Assembly: GCA_964519615.1 (NCBI GenBank)
Contig: CAZFIM010000105.1
Span: 1-6,767, forward strand
Source: CAZFIM01 sp964519615
GTDB lineage: Bacteria > Chloroflexota > Dehalococcoidia > GIF9 > UBA5629
Direction: 5' to 3'
Length of the DNA: 6,767 nt
The notes beneath the pieces are model-generated. The model had not been told where the DNA came from. It saw only the letters and a list, made by a program, of their open reading frames with translations, and made no database searches. This document shows positions 6,060-6,767 of this stretch, piece after piece (positions within the stretch are counted from its first letter, which is position 1; every line of letters begins with the position of its first letter). The position numbers and the translations under genes are program-made.

Positions 6060-6752
6060 TCGCGAATAAAAAAGATGAAAGGTCTTTCTATGCTTACCTG
6101 TACCGGCTCAGCAGGTATCGATGTCTCCTGCATGACAACTGCAGTGGCTGCCGCCGCCTCCGTACCTGTCTCATCCACCATAACGAAAGCCTTGTGCATC
6201 ACTTCAGCTATGAAAAGATCCTTGTTGCCGGTCATTCCTGAAAAATCCGCAGTTTCGGAAAAAGCAGACGGCATTCCCATCTTAATGAGCGTATCCTTCA
6301 GGCTGTACTCTGACTCGAACTCAAATTGAGGCATCGAAAGAGCAAGACTGGTATTTTCCAGGCTTTTGATTATATCGTCAACCTGCTTTCCCTGCAGCCC
6401 TTCCTCGAAACCACGGAAATTCCCGCTGTCCGGCAGCAGGATAACCATGGAAAGTTCACGTCCGTCATACGGCAGCTCGATTGCTTGATAACCCTCCCCC
6501 AACGCATAACCGAAAGATTCCGTCTGACTCATCATCGGTAGGCTGACCTCGCCGCCGTCAAGCAAATGGAAAGGCCCGTCCGCTGTCATATCCTCACTGA
6601 AAGGATACTGCCAGGCGGCATTGAAGTAGATGGCATTGGTGAGCACCAGGCGGGTAAGCGCATCTATCATGCCCTGCGGAATCAGGTCTTCGATGCGGCC
6701 CTCTGTCTGGTCGCTGACCCAGTCATTGATTGTGATACGCGACTTCTCCGGC
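6005..6752 (-). CDS. Serpin family protease inhibitor, N-terminal part missing at the contig end
   Basis: Serpins trap proteases by a suicide mechanism in which the reactive-centre loop inserts into a beta sheet. The visible 248 residues are roughly the C-terminal two thirds of the usual 370-400. They begin with ITINDWVSDQTEGRIEDLIP and LVLTNAIYFNAAW, the hallmark central serpin segment. Further on, AEVMHKAFVMVDETGTEAAAATAV carries the hinge ETGTEAAAAT (bases 6172 down to 6143), rich in small residues as in inhibitory members. The loop continues as VVMQETSIPAEPVQ. Counting from the hinge glutamate as P17 places P1-P1' at Thr-Ser (6119-6124). The protein ends with ERPFIFFIRD and the terminal GRVMNP signature. 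The target protease is unknown. The N-terminus, and therefore any signal or lipoprotein peptide, is lost; bacterial serpins are commonly exported. The frame stays open into the adapter bases at 6753-6767, which are not real coding sequence. Confidence 0.93.
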
Positions 6753-6767
6753 AGATCGGAAGAGCGT
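6753..6767. other. Illumina adapter remnant at the contig end (artefact)
   Basis: The last 15 bases, AGATCGGAAGAGCGT, are identical to the first 15 bases of the reverse complement of the Illumina TruSeq universal adapter (read on the minus strand as ACGCTCTTCCGATCT). An exact 15-base match at the very end of a sequence is not expected by chance. It should be removed, and no serpin residue beyond about 6752 should be trusted. Confidence 0.93.

Noticed and set aside
5939..6541. Plus-strand open frames opposite and just downstream of the serpin gene.
   Set aside because: They overlap a clearly identified serpin on the other strand and have no recognisable domains or credible start signals.
1..6767. 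Search for a defence system, CRISPR array, transposon, prophage, tRNA or rRNA.
   Set aside because: No spaced repeats, transposase, integrase or RNA-gene consensus was found; all long real frames are explained by metabolic or housekeeping families and a serpin.

Overview
The window looks like a piece of a draft or metagenome-assembled genome from a moderate-GC anaerobic bacterium. It holds six protein-coding genes, two of them cut by the window or contig ends. It has strong Shine-Dalgarno sites, short intergenic gaps, an ADP-forming acyl-CoA synthetase (an energy-conserving enzyme of anaerobes) and an E. coli-type IlvD, a type known to carry an oxygen-sensitive [4Fe-4S] cluster. The phylum cannot be fixed from the sequence alone. 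An anaerobic Chloroflexota or a similar fermentative or acetate-forming lineage would fit, but that is inference. I see no rRNA, tRNA, CRISPR array, insertion sequence or phage gene.

Left part (+ strand, 3-2465): the C-terminal two thirds of a fused alpha/beta NDP-forming acyl-CoA (acetate-CoA) synthetase is followed with no gap (TAA then ATG) by a 345-residue P-loop protein. That protein resembles the regulatory N-terminal half of phosphotransacetylase (BioD-like domain plus DRTGG domain) but has no acetyltransferase domain. The two are almost certainly translated together, linking a candidate acetyl-CoA/acetate sensor to the enzyme that interconverts acetyl-CoA and acetate with ATP formation.

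Middle (2466-4537): a 207-base intergenic region carries a long inverted repeat and an extended -10 promoter ahead of ilvD, a complete 614-residue dihydroxy-acid dehydratase of branched-chain amino acid synthesis. ilvD converges on the minus-strand genes, and a stem-loop overlaps the junction.

Right part (- strand, 4538-6752): reading leftwards, a truncated serpin with an intact inhibitory hinge and C-terminus comes first, then a cytidylyltransferase-fold nucleotidyltransferase with an added C-terminal zinc-binding tail, then a metallo-beta-lactamase-fold hydrolase. The last two may be co-transcribed. The three have no obvious shared pathway.

The last 15 bases (6753-6767) are identical to the start of the Illumina TruSeq adapter. 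They should be treated as sequencing artefact: genuine sequence ends at about 6752, inside the serpin gene. I found no convincing new multi-gene system. The most interesting points are the synthetase/Pta-N-like pair, the structured region before ilvD, and the zinc-tailed nucleotidyltransferase.
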